A DNA stretch of 64,000 nt, taken from the NCBI GenBank assembly GCA_963082975.1, contig OY720345.1, positions 8,520,491-8,584,490 on the forward strand, read 5' to 3'. How positions within the stretch are numbered: the stretch's first letter is position 1; each line of letters begins with the position of its first letter. The position numbers were made by a program, and so were the translations under genes. This DNA comes from Labia minor (lineage: Eukaryota > Arthropoda > Insecta > Dermaptera > Spongiphoridae). Positions 12,061 through 21,871 of this stretch are shown here, in pieces. The notes beneath the pieces were generated by a model. It was given only the letters and a program-made list of their open reading frames with translations, made no database searches and was not told the origin of the DNA.

Positions 12061-13588
12061 CTGCTCTTTCATTTTGTAAATTCTAATCTATTCTATTATT
12101 AATAATCCTTTTCAAGTTTATTATATTTATGATTATACAATATATATTTAAAATATGTAAATATTTTTTTTTCGATTCGATCTGATAGGTACTTTTTGCA
12201 TGTCTGATAATTATTGTCTCATGGAAGTGTTCTTTCCTTATTCGCGTAGTTATAAACATAATTGATGGAAATACTATTTCCTTCTTTCCAATTTTGGCAT
12301 TCAAATCACCTTCTAATATGAATGTATGATTATAATAATTTGAAACATTCTCTTTAATCACGATTGGAGAATTCAATCACCATTTACCATTTACCATTTT
12401 AACTATTTTGGAATTGTTTTATATAAATGTTATGATTTAAAATAAAATTGGTATCCAATCTATATATTATATACAATCATTGTACAAGATAAAACGATCT
12501 CTGGGGTGTCTTCAAATCGCCACTTATAGTTGGTGTAAAAAGAGAGGAGTAAGAGGAAGAGGATTGATGGGAGAGAGAAACAGGAATGTAACAAGCAACC
12601 CTTCTAATTTCAAATCACTTGTGCTCTTGCCCTTTGCAATTCGGGACCATCGGTATTTAGCCTAGCAACTGCAAAGACAAACTCTAGTCCAATAGCTTGT
12701 GAGGGGATCAATCCGTTGGGGGTTGCTTGTTGGGTGAATAGTAGAGAGGGTTATTGGGTGGAGCGGAGGGGGGTGAGGGGTGGGAGGGATGAGTGTGGAT
12801 GGGAAACCCCTCCGGGAATTGAGTGGCTTTTCTTAGTTTACCATATATTCGCCACAGATCCCTAGCACCCATTTTTGCTGGTCCCGAATACAAAGCAGGA
12901 GCATCAGTTTGTCTGCCTTCCGGGATTCGATCCTCTTCGAACTTGGATTTTTTTTCTTTTTTCTCTCTCTCTCTCTCTCGTTTTCTACCCTTCAGTGAAT
13001 GTCTATTGCTACATTTTATAAAGTTTAATATTATGTCGAGTTGAAGTGGCCGGTTATGTGTGTTTTCTAACCAAGCGTAAAGCGATTTGGATGTGTGTAT
13101 GCTTTCAAAATATATAAGTATATATAACTCACGTTTATATATATACTTAAAAAAAAATAAAAAATAAAGGGAAAAAAGTTTAAAAAAGCAGAAGAAACAA
13201 AAAAAAAAAAAAATTGTATTCTTTTTCTATCCATAAAAAAAAATAAACTTTAAATTATATTTTATAAAATAAATTGTTCAAAGATCAGATAGATCTATTA
13301 GAAAATTTATTTAACCAGATAAATATATGTAACTTATGAATTATATAAAATCAACGTATGATTTGCCTGATAAATAATAAAACTAAAATAAATCATATCT
13401 TTATACATATTGTAGTGAATAATAATAATAATAATTTTTATTTTTTTTTTTTTATTTTATTTTTACAAATCACAATCTAGTTATAAACCTTAACTAATAA
13501 GTGATATTTATTTAAAGTTAATGATTTTAAAAACATGCAAACATGAGCAGTTTAATCCATTAGTTCATGAGGTTTATTCCTTCTGGTC
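11957..13588. other. Non-coding stretch with possible endonuclease scrap and CT-rich tracts
   Basis: The minus frame at 12083-12376 contains FILEGDLNAKIGKKE, which resembles the GDFNAKIG motif of APE-type LINE endonucleases, but nothing else in it supports a LINE. The region 12480-13040 is less AT-rich with G-rich (12720-12790) and CT-rich (12957-12980) runs; no gene recognised. From 13040 to 13588 it is AT-rich. Confidence 0.35.
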
Positions 13589-13599
13589 TGGTTGGCATC

Positions 13600-13640
<41 letters not shown>

Positions 13641-13694
13641 CTTTATTTTGAAAAAATAATACATTTTATATACAAAAATATATACATTTACTTT
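13641..13694 (-). repeat. 54-bp inverted repeat, left arm (inverted LINE 3' end)
   Basis: Exact reverse complement of 17967-18020. Lies inside the target-site duplication, hence part of the same inserted unit. The adjoining (TAA)n tract (13601-13640) corresponds to the (TTA)n tail on the right, but is longer. Confidence 0.97.
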
Positions 13695-13844
13695 TGGTAC
13701 TTGCTCTTTGGTCGTGCTAGAGGTCGGACGCATTACTTGCTCCCACTGATATAAATAGAAATATAGAATATTATATATATATAATTATATTTATAAGTTT
13801 TTTGATTTGTTTTTTCTTTTTTTCTTTCGTTTTTTATAAATAAA

Positions 13845-14612
13845 ATGAGTGAATTTAAGGAAGTTATGAAGAAGTTTGATGATTTTAAAGATGAGATCAA
13901 GAATTTGATTCGAGAAGAATTGAGGAATCTCAATATTTCGTCGGCATTGGAGGAGATGAACGAGAGATGCGAAGATTTGAAGAGAGAGAATGAACAACTA
14001 AGAAATGAATTGTCACGCCAGGGAGAAGAGCTGGAAACCTACAGAAGACAAAATAATTTAATCATCCACGGAGTGCCCTGCAAAGAAAATGAAGATTATG
14101 AAATGCTAGAAGAGTCGGTCTTAGACATTTGTAATAAAATTATGTCTGTGGCTACAACCGGCAGTGATATCAATTATGTAAAAAGAATTGGTAAGCGAAA
14201 CTCCGAGAAAAAACCAATTGTGCTGTCGCTTGTCTCCAAAAATCATAAGATGAAGATTTTACGCAATACAAGAAAATTGAAGAATAGTAAAATATATATA
14301 TTTGAAGATTTGGGGAAGAAGAAGCAAGGACAACGGAGGGAACTGATAAAGTTAAGGGATAAATACAGGGAAGAGGGAAAAATTTGCAAATTGAAAAATG
14401 ATGGTCTTATTGTGGATGGCCGTTATGTTCATTATGATCTGCTTTTTAAAGATCCGCAGAAGACGAGGACGTCGACAAAGCCTCAAAGAGAAGAGGAAAC
14501 AAATGATGAGGATAGATCGAAAAAGAGGAAGAGGAATGTGTGTACTAAAACCAAACCCACATCTATAGAAAATTTTTTTTGTCCCCGAAGCAACTCCGGA
14601 CCAACACATTAG
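13845..14612 (+). CDS. LINE ORF1 protein (coiled-coil, RNA-binding type)
   Basis: 255 residues. Residues about 1-75 are charged and heptad-like (for example LEEMNERCEDLKRENEQL), predicting a trimer-forming coiled coil. Next comes NNLIIHGVPCKENEDYEML and a mixed alpha/beta segment to about residue 190 (VKRIGKR, KPIVLSL, KIYIFEDLGKK) that resembles the RRM-like and C-terminal domains of L1-type ORF1 proteins. The tail is basic (KKRKRN). Expected role: bind element RNA and form the ribonucleoprotein for target-primed reverse transcription. The ATG follows a short 5' UTR. The coding end overlaps the open frame of ORF2 by 44 nt. Function is inferred from architecture and position; there is no CCHC zinc knuckle. 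Confidence 0.85.
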   Translation: MSEFKEVMKKFDDFKDEIKNLIREELRNLNISSALEEMNERCEDLKRENEQLRNELSRQGEELETYRRQNNLIIHGVPCKENEDYEMLEESVLDICNKIMSVATTGSDINYVKRIGKRNSEKKPIVLSLVSKNHKMKILRNTRKLKNSKIYIFEDLGKKKQGQRRELIKLRDKYREEGKICKLKNDGLIVDGRYVHYDLLFKDPQKTRTSTKPQREEETNDEDRSKKRKRNVCTKTKPTSIENFFCPRSNSGPTH

Positions 14613-14640
14613 GCGGATAAAACGGCAGGAAAATGAAAGT

Positions 14641-17600
14641 GAGTTCCTCGACATAATTTCTTATAATATTGCCGGGATAAAAAGTAAAATAAACAATTTT
14701 GAGTTTTTAAATTTTATTAGAGGTTTTAAAATTTTTGTATTGATAGAGACATATGTTGAGGATGTTAAAACATTTGCCAGAATCCAAAATCTGTTTCCAA
14801 ATCATACTCTTAGATTCATATCTGCTTCTAGAATAAAAAAGAGAGGGAGAGCGAGTGGGGGTATGATTTATGGCGTAAATAATCAATTAAGAAGCATGGT
14901 AAAGATGATTGAAATTGATAGTGTCATAATCTTTGAAATGAATATTCACTCAACCAAGCATTACCTGGCGCCTGTGTATTTGAATTGTAACAATTGGATT
15001 GACGACTATGATTCCCTGTATAAGTTTATGGAACGAATGCAAAATGAGCAAATTATTTTAATAGGAGATTTTAATGGAAGGGTGTCGGACTGGCAGGAGA
15101 TACCAGTGGGAGATATCGGATTGAGAAGTTTAAAAAAATATAGACGTTCGAGGGATAATGTAATTAATTCAAATGGCAGAATATTATTAAAACTTTTTAA
15201 TGATTTTAATTTAGCAATTTTAAATGGACGTATTGAGGGGGATCAGATGGGTGAACACACATTCATTGGGGCAATGGGTAACTCAGTAATAGATTTATGT
15301 GCTGTATCATTGGATGCTGCTCAATATATTCATTCCCTCGAAATACTCCCAAAACATTTTTCAGATCATCTCCCGTTAGCTCTGAAATATAAATATAATT
15401 ATTATGAGACAACAGACTCCATTGCGCTACTTCCTAAATTGAAATGGATTGATGGGAGAAGGGATAATTTTAATAAGGAGGTAGATAGGGCATTGAGATC
15501 GAGCCCAATGATGGGGGATTCGTCAATGGAGACAGATCACTTAACAAATTTATTATATGAAATAGCAATTAAAAATAATATGACTTACGATAATAATAAA
15601 AATATATTGAAATTCGAAAATAGGTGGTATGATTACGAATGTTATAAATTAAGAAAAAAATTATATATAGCATTGAACCTTCTTAGAAAGAATAATTCTA
15701 AAATATTTAAATCGAATTATATTAAAATTAGAAATGAATATAAAAATAAATGCAAAATAAAGAAACAGCTATATTTAGATACTCTAATAAATGAATTTAA
15801 AAAAGTAAATAACAGCAAAGAATTTTGGTGTCTGGTACGTCATTTTAAAAATAAAAAATTTAATACTGATAAAAATATCCCGCCGCTTGCATGGTTGAAT
15901 TATTTTAAGAAGTTGTTAAACCCTTCGCTTTCGGGTTCAAGTATAAGCTATGCGGAGCCATTTATAATTGTTGAATATTTAGATAGCCCTTTTTTGATGT
16001 CTGAATTGGTAAGGGTGTTGAATAAAGCTAAAAGTAATAAAGCTCCTGGTCTAGACAGAATTACTTACGAATTTTATAAAAATGTTTCAAATCTTTTTTT
16101 GGAGAAACTCCTTACTTGTTTTAATAAGATTTTTGAAAATGGAATTGTTCCAAGGGGTTTCAAAGATTCAATCATATTTCCAATACATAAAAAGGGACTG
16201 ACTAGTGAAGTATCGAATTATAGGGGGATCTCTTTTAATAATGTTGTGAGTAAATTGTTCACAGGGTTATTGTTAAATAGAATCACTAGCTGGATAAATA
16301 ACATGAATATAATAGGGGAATTTCAAGCAGGATTCCGAAGTAATTATTCAACTGTGGACAATATCAACACCCTTATTAACATAATTAACCTCCGGTTAAA
16401 TAAAAAAAGACAAAAAGTCTTCGCATTCTTCGTGGATTTCTCCTCCGCATTCGATCGAGTTGATAGGCAGGCCCTGTATTACAAATTACTGAATTTGGGA
16501 TTGTCTACCAAGGTAGTCAAAATAATAAAAAGTCTGTATACAGACACGCAGGCTAGTGTGTGGTGTGGAGAAGAGCTAACTAAAGCATTCGAAACAACTA
16601 TGGGAGTGAAACAGGGATGTTTGCTAAGTCCGACGCTATTCTCATTGTTTGTGAATGATATAGAAGATTTTATGGAGGGGGGGGTGACCATTGGTGAAAC
16701 TAAAATTAAGATGCTGGCCTATGCGGATGACATTGTAATTTTAGCCCCGGAAAAGATAGTGCTACAAAGGATGATAAGCACATTAGAGAATTATTGCAAG
16801 ATGTGGAATTTGATAGTAAATTTGGAAAAATCAAAGATAGTAGTATTTAGAAATGGTGGGCGTCCTGGGGCGGGAGAAAATTGGTATTTTGGAGGAAAAA
16901 AGGTGGAAATAGTTAATAAATATAAATATCTTGGAATCACAGTATCGTCGGGGTTAGCAATGGGATGGCACTTTAAGGAGAAAAAGGAGAGGGCCATATT
17001 TGCTCTTAATTCCTTTAATAGAATACTATTAAATAATAATATAAACTGGAAGTCTAAATTGAAAGTCTTTAACTCAGTGTCACGATCAATAATATGCTAT
17101 GGTGCCCAGGTGTGGGGATATAAGAGTTATGATGAGGTTGAAGTACCTTTCAAATTCTTCGTCAAAAAATGTTTTAATCTGCCAAGGAATACCCCCGATT
17201 ACATATTATACTTGGAAACAAACCTCTCACCAACTTATATATACACTTTAAAATTACACTTGGATTACATAATAAAATGTTTAAAAATGACGCATAATAG
17301 ATATCCATTTGTAGTAATAAAAGAAATTATAAACAATAAAATTTCATGGTTTAAGGACTGGCAAAGTTTGTGTGAAAAGTGTAACCTTAACATTAGTGAT
17401 ATCCTTAATGGTAAAATCAGTTCCAAATTTATGGTATATGAAATGAAAAAAATAATAGTAAGTGATCTAATGGAGAGAGTGAACAATAGTGAAAGACATA
17501 CAATTTATAAACAACTAGAAAGATTTGAATATGAAAATGGAGAGATGAGTGTAAATAATAGGAGTTGGCTGATGAAAATTCGAGGAGAATTGCTATATTT

Positions 17601-17853
17601 AAATAAATATACTTTCAGAAGCCAAGTCAAAATATGCTCATTATGCAATCTTTTGGAGGAGGAGGATACTTTCCATTTCATTGCGAGATGCCCCATCTTG
17701 AAAGAATTTAGGATGAGGGCACTCGGCAGGGAAGTGCTTACCTTTGAGGAGTTCAAAGAGTACCTTGAAGGGGGGGACTGGCAGAGTCTTGTCAAATATA
17801 GTAGGGAGGCCTGGAAATACAGGTACTCCCTAATAAGGGAATTTAATTTTTGA
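14641..17853 (+). CDS. LINE ORF2: APE endonuclease and reverse transcriptase
   Basis: The frame is open from 14569 to the TGA at 17851-17853, and no ATG precedes the conserved endonuclease N-terminus. Residues SYNIAGIKSK and FVLIETYVED, upstream of the first LIETY codons at 14740, are clearly part of the domain. I start the entry at 14641, but the true initiation is unknown. Counting from 14740, the endonuclease spans roughly residues 1-220, with ILIGDFNGRVSDW, HTFIGAMGNSVIDL and the catalytic FSDHLPL. The reverse transcriptase follows: KSNKAPGLDRI, NYRGISFNN, FFVDFSSAFDRVDR, GVKQGCLLSPTLF and YADDIVIL at about 661-668. A Cys/His motif CSLC..HFIARCP lies near 965-985. Expected reaction: nick target DNA and copy element RNA in place. 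No frameshift or stop is visible. Confidence 0.95.
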   Translation, partial: EFLDIISYNIAGIKSKINNFEFLNFIRGFKIFVLIETYVEDVKTFARIQNLFPNHTLRFISASRIKKRGRASGGMIYGVNNQLRSMVKMIEIDSVIIFEMNIHSTKHYLAPVYLNCNNWIDDYDSLYKFMERMQNEQIILIGDFNGRVSDWQEIPVGDIGLRSLKKYRRSRDNVINSNGRILLKLFNDFNLAILNGRIEGDQMGEHTFIGAMGNSVIDLCAVSLDAAQYIHSLEILPKHFSDHLPLALKYKYNYYETTDSIALLPKLKWIDGRRDNFNKEVDRALRSSPMMGDSSMETDHLTNLLYEIAIKNNMTYDNNKNILKFENRWYDYECYKLRKKLYIALNLLRKNNSKIFKSNYIKIRNEYKNKCKIKKQLYLDTLINEFKKVNNSKEFWCLVRHFKNKKFNTDKNIPPLAWLNYFKKLLNPSLSGSSISYAEPFIIVEYLDSPFLMSELVRVLNKAKSNKAPGLDRITYEFYKNVSNLFLEKLLTCFNKIFENGIVPRGFKDSIIFPIHKKGLTSEVSNYRGISFNNVVSKLFTGLLLNRITSWINNMNIIGEFQAGFRSNYSTVDNINTLINIINLRLNKKRQKVFAFFVDFSSAFDRVDRQALYYKLLNLGLSTKVVKIIKSLYTDTQASVWCGEELTKAFETTMGVKQGCLLSPTLFSLFVNDIEDFMEGGVTIGETKIKMLAYADDIVILAPEKIVLQRMISTLENYCKMWNLIVNLEKSKIVVFRNGGRPGAGENWYFGGKKVEIVNKYKYLGITVSSGLAMGWHFKEKKERAIFALNSFNRILLNNNINWKSKLKVFNSVSRSIICYGAQVWGYKSYDEVEVPFKFFVKKCFNLPRNTPDYILYLETNLSPTYIYTLKLHLDYIIKCLKMTHNRYPFVVIKEIINNKISWFKDWQSLCEKCNLNISDILNGKISSKFMVYEMKKIIVSDLMERVNNSERHTIYKQLERFEYENGEMSVNNRSWLMKIRGELLYLNKYTFRSQVKICSLCNLLEEEDTFHFIARCPILKEFRMRALGREVLTFEEFKEYLEGGDWQSLVKYSREAWKYRYSLIREFNF

Positions 17854-18037
17854 TATTAATCCCCGACTTTGGGACTTTAAATTGTGTTTGTTTTTTTTCT
17901 TTTTAATGTATATATGTATAGGGAAAGAGCAGTTCATCACAAGGCCAAATGCCATGATTATATCTTAAAGTAAATGTATATATTTTTGTATATAAAATGT
18001 ATTATTTTTTCAAAATAAAGATTATTATTATTATTAT
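17854..18037 (+). other. LINE 3' UTR and (TTA)n tail
   Basis: Begins just after the ORF2 stop. Contains the polyadenylation-like AATAAA within CAAAATAAAG near 18011-18020, then ATTATTATTATTATTAT directly before the target duplication. The final 54 unique bases are those repeated inverted at the 5' end. Confidence 0.85.
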
Positions 18038-18929
18038 GGTTGGCATCATTTTAAATACATTTGTTATTTGTTAAGAATAAAAGGCTAAAGATATATAAAT
18101 AAGAGATGTCGTAGGCAAATGGCATTTTTTCAGAAAATAGATTTGCCTAGACAAAAACTATTTGGCTATATCTTTGTTGGGCAAATAGCTTTAAATACAG
18201 TTGCCAATTACGAAATTATTCAAAAAATTTTTTATTCTTTATTGTATATTTATCAAACTCGAGCTAGTCATAACTTCAGTGCAGTTTTAAGATCTAAATT
18301 AATTTATTTAATTGTCAAAATAAAAATCAGTTTGATATAAATAAATAACAGTGCAATCTCAATAAAAAAAGTATATTTTGTTTATTCAAGTATAAGTAAT
18401 ATTTCCCCTCCCCGCCATTATTTTGCTTATATCCTATTAAATTGTTTTAATTGATTAAAAGATTTTTTGAAAATAAATAATATATGTTTTTTATCGACCG
18501 ACGATAGAATGGTTATTTTCCTAAAATTGCCATTTGCCTACGACATAGGTTCTTAAACTTATGTACTCCACGGACCCCCACTTGAAAAAATTTTTTTTGA
18601 CGGACCCCCATCACAACTTTAGGTACTTTACGTCATTTTATTAATTAATTTCTGGCTTACGATCTCATAAGGACAAGGATATATGATGAATATTTCTAAC
18701 AGTGATTGGTGAATAACGATTTTTTTGCATATTGTAGAACACATTTTATTAGAAATTATAATATTGAAGAAAGAAAATACAAACATTGTCATAGCAACAA
18801 ATCTCACAAATTATAATGGGTACTTACATTAAATTCATATAAATATTTTATAATTTTTTTCAGAAAATATTAAATAAGAAATATTTTAAAAAATAACTGC
18901 ATCTATCTCATTAAATATAACTTACATAT

Positions 18930-20789
18930 TTAATGAGATGTATGCAGTTGTTTTCTTGAAACAAGAATCTCAATATCTGGCTTAATATTGGAAACTTTTA
19001 ATCTAAGATCCGGCTCTACATTTAATTTGTTTCTATATTTAGACTTAATATAAAATAGTACCGAAAAAGCTTGTTCGCATAAATATGTTGTGCAGAATGG
19101 AATCAAGTGTTGAAGTGCTTTATTTGCAAGCGCAGGATAATCTGACCTGAGAAGTAACCAAAAGTTGCTCAATTCAGTTTTGTTAAATTTTAGTTTATAA
19201 GTTGTATCACATGATAATTCCACGAGAATATCTTGTTCAGGTGCAGATAAATGTTTAGTATTTGTAATTTCCATATTAAATGGATCTCTGATCCAGTTAT
19301 TGCAAGGATCAGGAGTAGAAAAATACTTCCTGAAGTTGCTTTTCAAAGTAATTAAATGTTCAACAAATAATTGACGCGTTTGATTAAGCAATTTTTCACT
19401 GGAGCTTTCTATGAAATCATTGAGAGTTGGAAAAGACTCATATACACCGTTCTGGATGCGTTTCGACCACAAGTCGATTTTTTTAATCATTGCTTCTATT
19501 TTATCTTCAACTTTAAATATATTTACAACAGTACCTTGCAGGCTCAAATTAAGTTCGTTCAATTTTGTAAAAATATCAGTCAAGTAAGCCACCTTAGCTA
19601 ACCAGATAAAATCATTGAAACATTCGGTCAGTTCAAAATGCGCATCTATTAAAAACAATCGTATTTCATCTCGAAGCTCAAAAAGGCGAATGAGTACTTT
19701 CCCGCGGGACAACCAACGTACATCTGTATGTAATAATAAATGTGTATGTTGACTACCCATTTCCTCACACAAAATTTTAAAAACTCTGGAATTAAGTGGA
19801 CGAGCCTTAATGAAATTGACAATTTTAACTACTTCGTCTAATGTTCTTTTCAAATCTGGTGACATATTTTTGGCTGCTAATGATTCTCTGTGAATGCAGC
19901 AATGATTCCAAACAACCTGAGGCGCAACATTTTTAATAAGAGCAATCAATCCAGTTCTTGTACCTGACATTGCACGAGCACCATCAGTGCAAATTCCAAC
20001 ACATTTTGGCCACTCTATTTCATTTTCGGTTATAAAATTATTCAAACTGTTAAATATGTCATTAGCTGTCGTTCGTGAAGGTAGTGAATCACAAAACAAT
20101 ACATCTTCTTGTATTTGATTTTCAAACTCATATCTAATGAAAGCTAACAAATTGGCATTATTAGTGACATCAGTACTTTCATCCAATTGTAATGAGTAAT
20201 AGTGACTTTTGCGCACTCTCGATATTAATTCTTCTTTTATATTACATGACATGTCTTCAATCCTATTCTTAACCGTATCATTTGATAATGAAATCAAATT
20301 TATATCGTTTGCTGCTTTAGTTCCTAACATTATATTTGTAATTACTTTTGTAGCAGGAAGAATTAATTGCTCTGCTATATTATGCGGCTTTCCTGCTTTA
20401 GCAATAAGTAGAGCTACTTCATATGATGCCATTACTGCTTTCTTACTCATACCACCAGATCCCGTCTTTACCATCAATTTCTGACTTGAATTAAGTTCTT
20501 CTTTTTTCATTTTAAAAAATTCGATAGACTTACTAACATGCTCGCTGTGCTTTGTTTGTAAATGACGTCTGAGATTAGCAGGTTTCATACTTTCATTGGA
20601 TAAACTTTCCTGACATAGAACGCAGACTGGTCTTTCCACATCATTGTTGCAAATATAAGTAAATCCAAATGATAAATAATCATCCGAATATTTTCTAGTT
20701 TTGCGTTTCTTGGTAGAGTTTGCTGTTGATGCCTCATCATCTGATTCTTTCCGTTTCTGTGTTGAACCAGTTTGTAGCCAACGATCCAT
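18930..20789 (-). CDS. hAT transposase, ZBED5/SCAND3-like, 619 residues
   Basis: Starts with the ATG at 20789-20787. A basic N-terminus (KKRKTRK) is followed by a BED-type zinc finger: CVLCQES with Cys56 and Cys59, then His76 and His81 in LRRHLQTKH. The RNase H-like catalytic core has D203 in LQLDESTDV, D269 in GICTDGARAMSG and E572 in CEQAFS, the usual hAT DDE triad. HCCIHRESLAAKNM is typical of the ZBED5/FAM200/SCAND3 lineage. The hATC dimerisation region is at the C-terminus (about 520-600). Length fits the family. It lies inside matched hAT ends with an 8-bp duplication, so it is the element's own enzyme rather than a host gene. All three catalytic residues are present and no stop interrupts it; activity is plausible but untested. 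Confidence 0.95.
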   Translation of the reverse strand: MDRWLQTGSTQKRKESDDEASTANSTKKRKTRKYSDDYLSFGFTYICNNDVERPVCVLCQESLSNESMKPANLRRHLQTKHSEHVSKSIEFFKMKKEELNSSQKLMVKTGSGGMSKKAVMASYEVALLIAKAGKPHNIAEQLILPATKVITNIMLGTKAANDINLISLSNDTVKNRIEDMSCNIKEELISRVRKSHYYSLQLDESTDVTNNANLLAFIRYEFENQIQEDVLFCDSLPSRTTANDIFNSLNNFITENEIEWPKCVGICTDGARAMSGTRTGLIALIKNVAPQVVWNHCCIHRESLAAKNMSPDLKRTLDEVVKIVNFIKARPLNSRVFKILCEEMGSQHTHLLLHTDVRWLSRGKVLIRLFELRDEIRLFLIDAHFELTECFNDFIWLAKVAYLTDIFTKLNELNLSLQGTVVNIFKVEDKIEAMIKKIDLWSKRIQNGVYESFPTLNDFIESSSEKLLNQTRQLFVEHLITLKSNFRKYFSTPDPCNNWIRDPFNMEITNTKHLSAPEQDILVELSCDTTYKLKFNKTELSNFWLLLRSDYPALANKALQHLIPFCTTYLCEQAFSVLFYIKSKYRNKLNVEPDLRLKVSNIKPDIEILVSRKQLHTSH

Positions 20790-20878
20790 TTTATGGAGTA
20801 ATTTATTAACATTGAACTACAATAATATAAATATAATATAAATATAATATAAATATAACGAATTATTATTTACTAGCT

Positions 20879-21000
20879 ATGTTTTAATATGATTTTAAAT
20901 GAATGTTTTAATATCATTTTAAATGAATGTTTTAAATCATTTTAATAAATGTTTTAAATCATTTTAAATAAATGATTTAATATCATTTTAAATGAATATT
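20879..21000. repeat. Imperfect tandem repeat, unit about 25-28 bp
   Basis: Repeats of ATGTTTTAATATCATTTTAA-type units in the hAT 5' flank upstream of the transposase start. Confidence 0.75.
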
Positions 21001-21020
21001 AATTTATATAATAAATATAT

Positions 21021-21140
21021 TTCGTAATTTGATTCTAAAATATTATTAATTTCGTAATTTGATTCTAAAATATTATTAATTTCGTAATTTGATTCTAAAA
21101 TATTATTAATTTCGTAATTTGATTCTAAAATATTATTAAA
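21021..21140. repeat. 30-bp tandem repeat, four copies
   Basis: Four near-identical units, each starting TTCGTAATTTGATTCTAAAA, lie in the untranslated 5' region of the hAT element (the transposase is on the minus strand). Such tandem arrays near hAT ends sometimes hold transposase binding sites; that role is inference. Confidence 0.9.
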
Positions 21141-21871
21141 ATAAATATTTTTTATTCATAAAACTAACTTATACTTACTCTCAAAAACAGCCTTTCTGGG
21201 AAATTGCAAAATGTGTTTAGTGTTTTTATAAAATAATGATCATGCAAATTACACTAAAAATTAAAAAAAATTATTAGCTATAATAAACTATTATTAGCTA
21301 TAATTTAATTATAATTAATTAAATTAATAAAAATAATTTAAAGATACAACTCGTTGAGAAATGAACTTATAATTAACATTTGCTTTAAAACTGTTTAAAA
21401 CCCCAGAGTGGACGCTGACAATTTGGGTTTTTCCGGGTAAGACTGTCCCCTCCCCTGGTTTTCCCCAATAACAAAGTGAAAGAAAATTCCCTTATATGCC
21501 TCCCCTTCCGAGCCCCTAAGAGGGGTTATTTTAAAGGAACAATCGAAAAATGATTTTAAATGAATGAATGGATGAAAATTCAAATTTTATATATAGTTTT
21601 TTATATATGTTTATTTATTCACAAAAAATTAATTGACATAATTATCAATTTAATAAAATAAAATAGTATTATTAATAGTATTAAATTATAGCCGTAATTC
21701 TCTAGGAGGATATAGTTACACAATGAACTTTAAATATTTATATATGTATATATTTTTACGATGATTTTTTTCCGAGGACCGCGGACCCCCAGTAAAGGCT
21801 TCGCGGACCCCCAGGGGTCCGCGGACCACAGTTTAAGAACCACTGGCCTACGACATATAATAATATATATA

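Larger units (their letters stand above)
13602..18037 (+). mobile_element. Full-length non-LTR retrotransposon with inverted copy of its 3' end at its 5' end
   Basis: Flanked by a perfect 13-bp target-site duplication TGGTTGGCATCAT (13589-13601 and 18037-18049). It contains a 5' UTR, a coiled-coil ORF1, an endonuclease plus reverse-transcriptase ORF2 and a 3' UTR ending in (TTA)n, the standard layout of a two-ORF LINE. Unusually, positions 13641-13694 are the exact reverse complement of 17967-18020 (54 of 54 bases), with (TAA)n outside on the left and (TTA)n outside on the right, so the whole insertion has terminal inverted repeats. Both ORFs are open, so it may be recent. The clade is not determined; RT motifs are of the general LINE type. 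Confidence 0.93.
18544..21845 (-). mobile_element. Apparently intact hAT DNA transposon
   Basis: The 3302-bp unit is flanked by a perfect 8-bp direct repeat GCCTACGA (18536-18543 and 21846-21853). Termini are CATAGGTTCTTAAACT at the left and AGTTTAAGAACCACTG at the right, inverted with two mismatches, plus subterminal CGGACCCCC repeats at both ends. It encodes one long transposase frame. The target is the terminal repeat of the older element at 18106-21856. The duplication is perfect and the frame open, so insertion is probably recent. Confidence 0.95.
18106..21856. mobile_element. Older inverted-repeat element, interrupted by the hAT
   Basis: Left end ATGTCGTAGGCAAATGGCA at 18106-18124; the right end is its reverse complement, read as TGCCATTTGCCTACGA up to 18543 and completed by CAT at 21854-21856 after the hAT. 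Without the hAT the unit is about 440 bp. Superfamily unknown; I saw no convincing target duplication. The 73-residue frame at 18119-18340 lies inside it and is unsupported. Confidence 0.7.

Noticed and set aside
12083-12376. LINE endonuclease gene
   Set aside because: Only the GDLNAKIG-like motif matches; the surrounding residues do not support an APE domain.
13521-13754. 77-residue frame with an Asn run
   Set aside because: The Asn run is the AAT microsatellite at the LINE 5' junction.
14352-14654. Minus-strand frames within the LINE, including those at 16479-17795
   Set aside because: Shadows of ORF1 and ORF2 on the opposite strand.
21021-21140. CRISPR-like repeat array
   Set aside because: Units are contiguous tandem repeats without variable spacers, and the DNA is eukaryotic.
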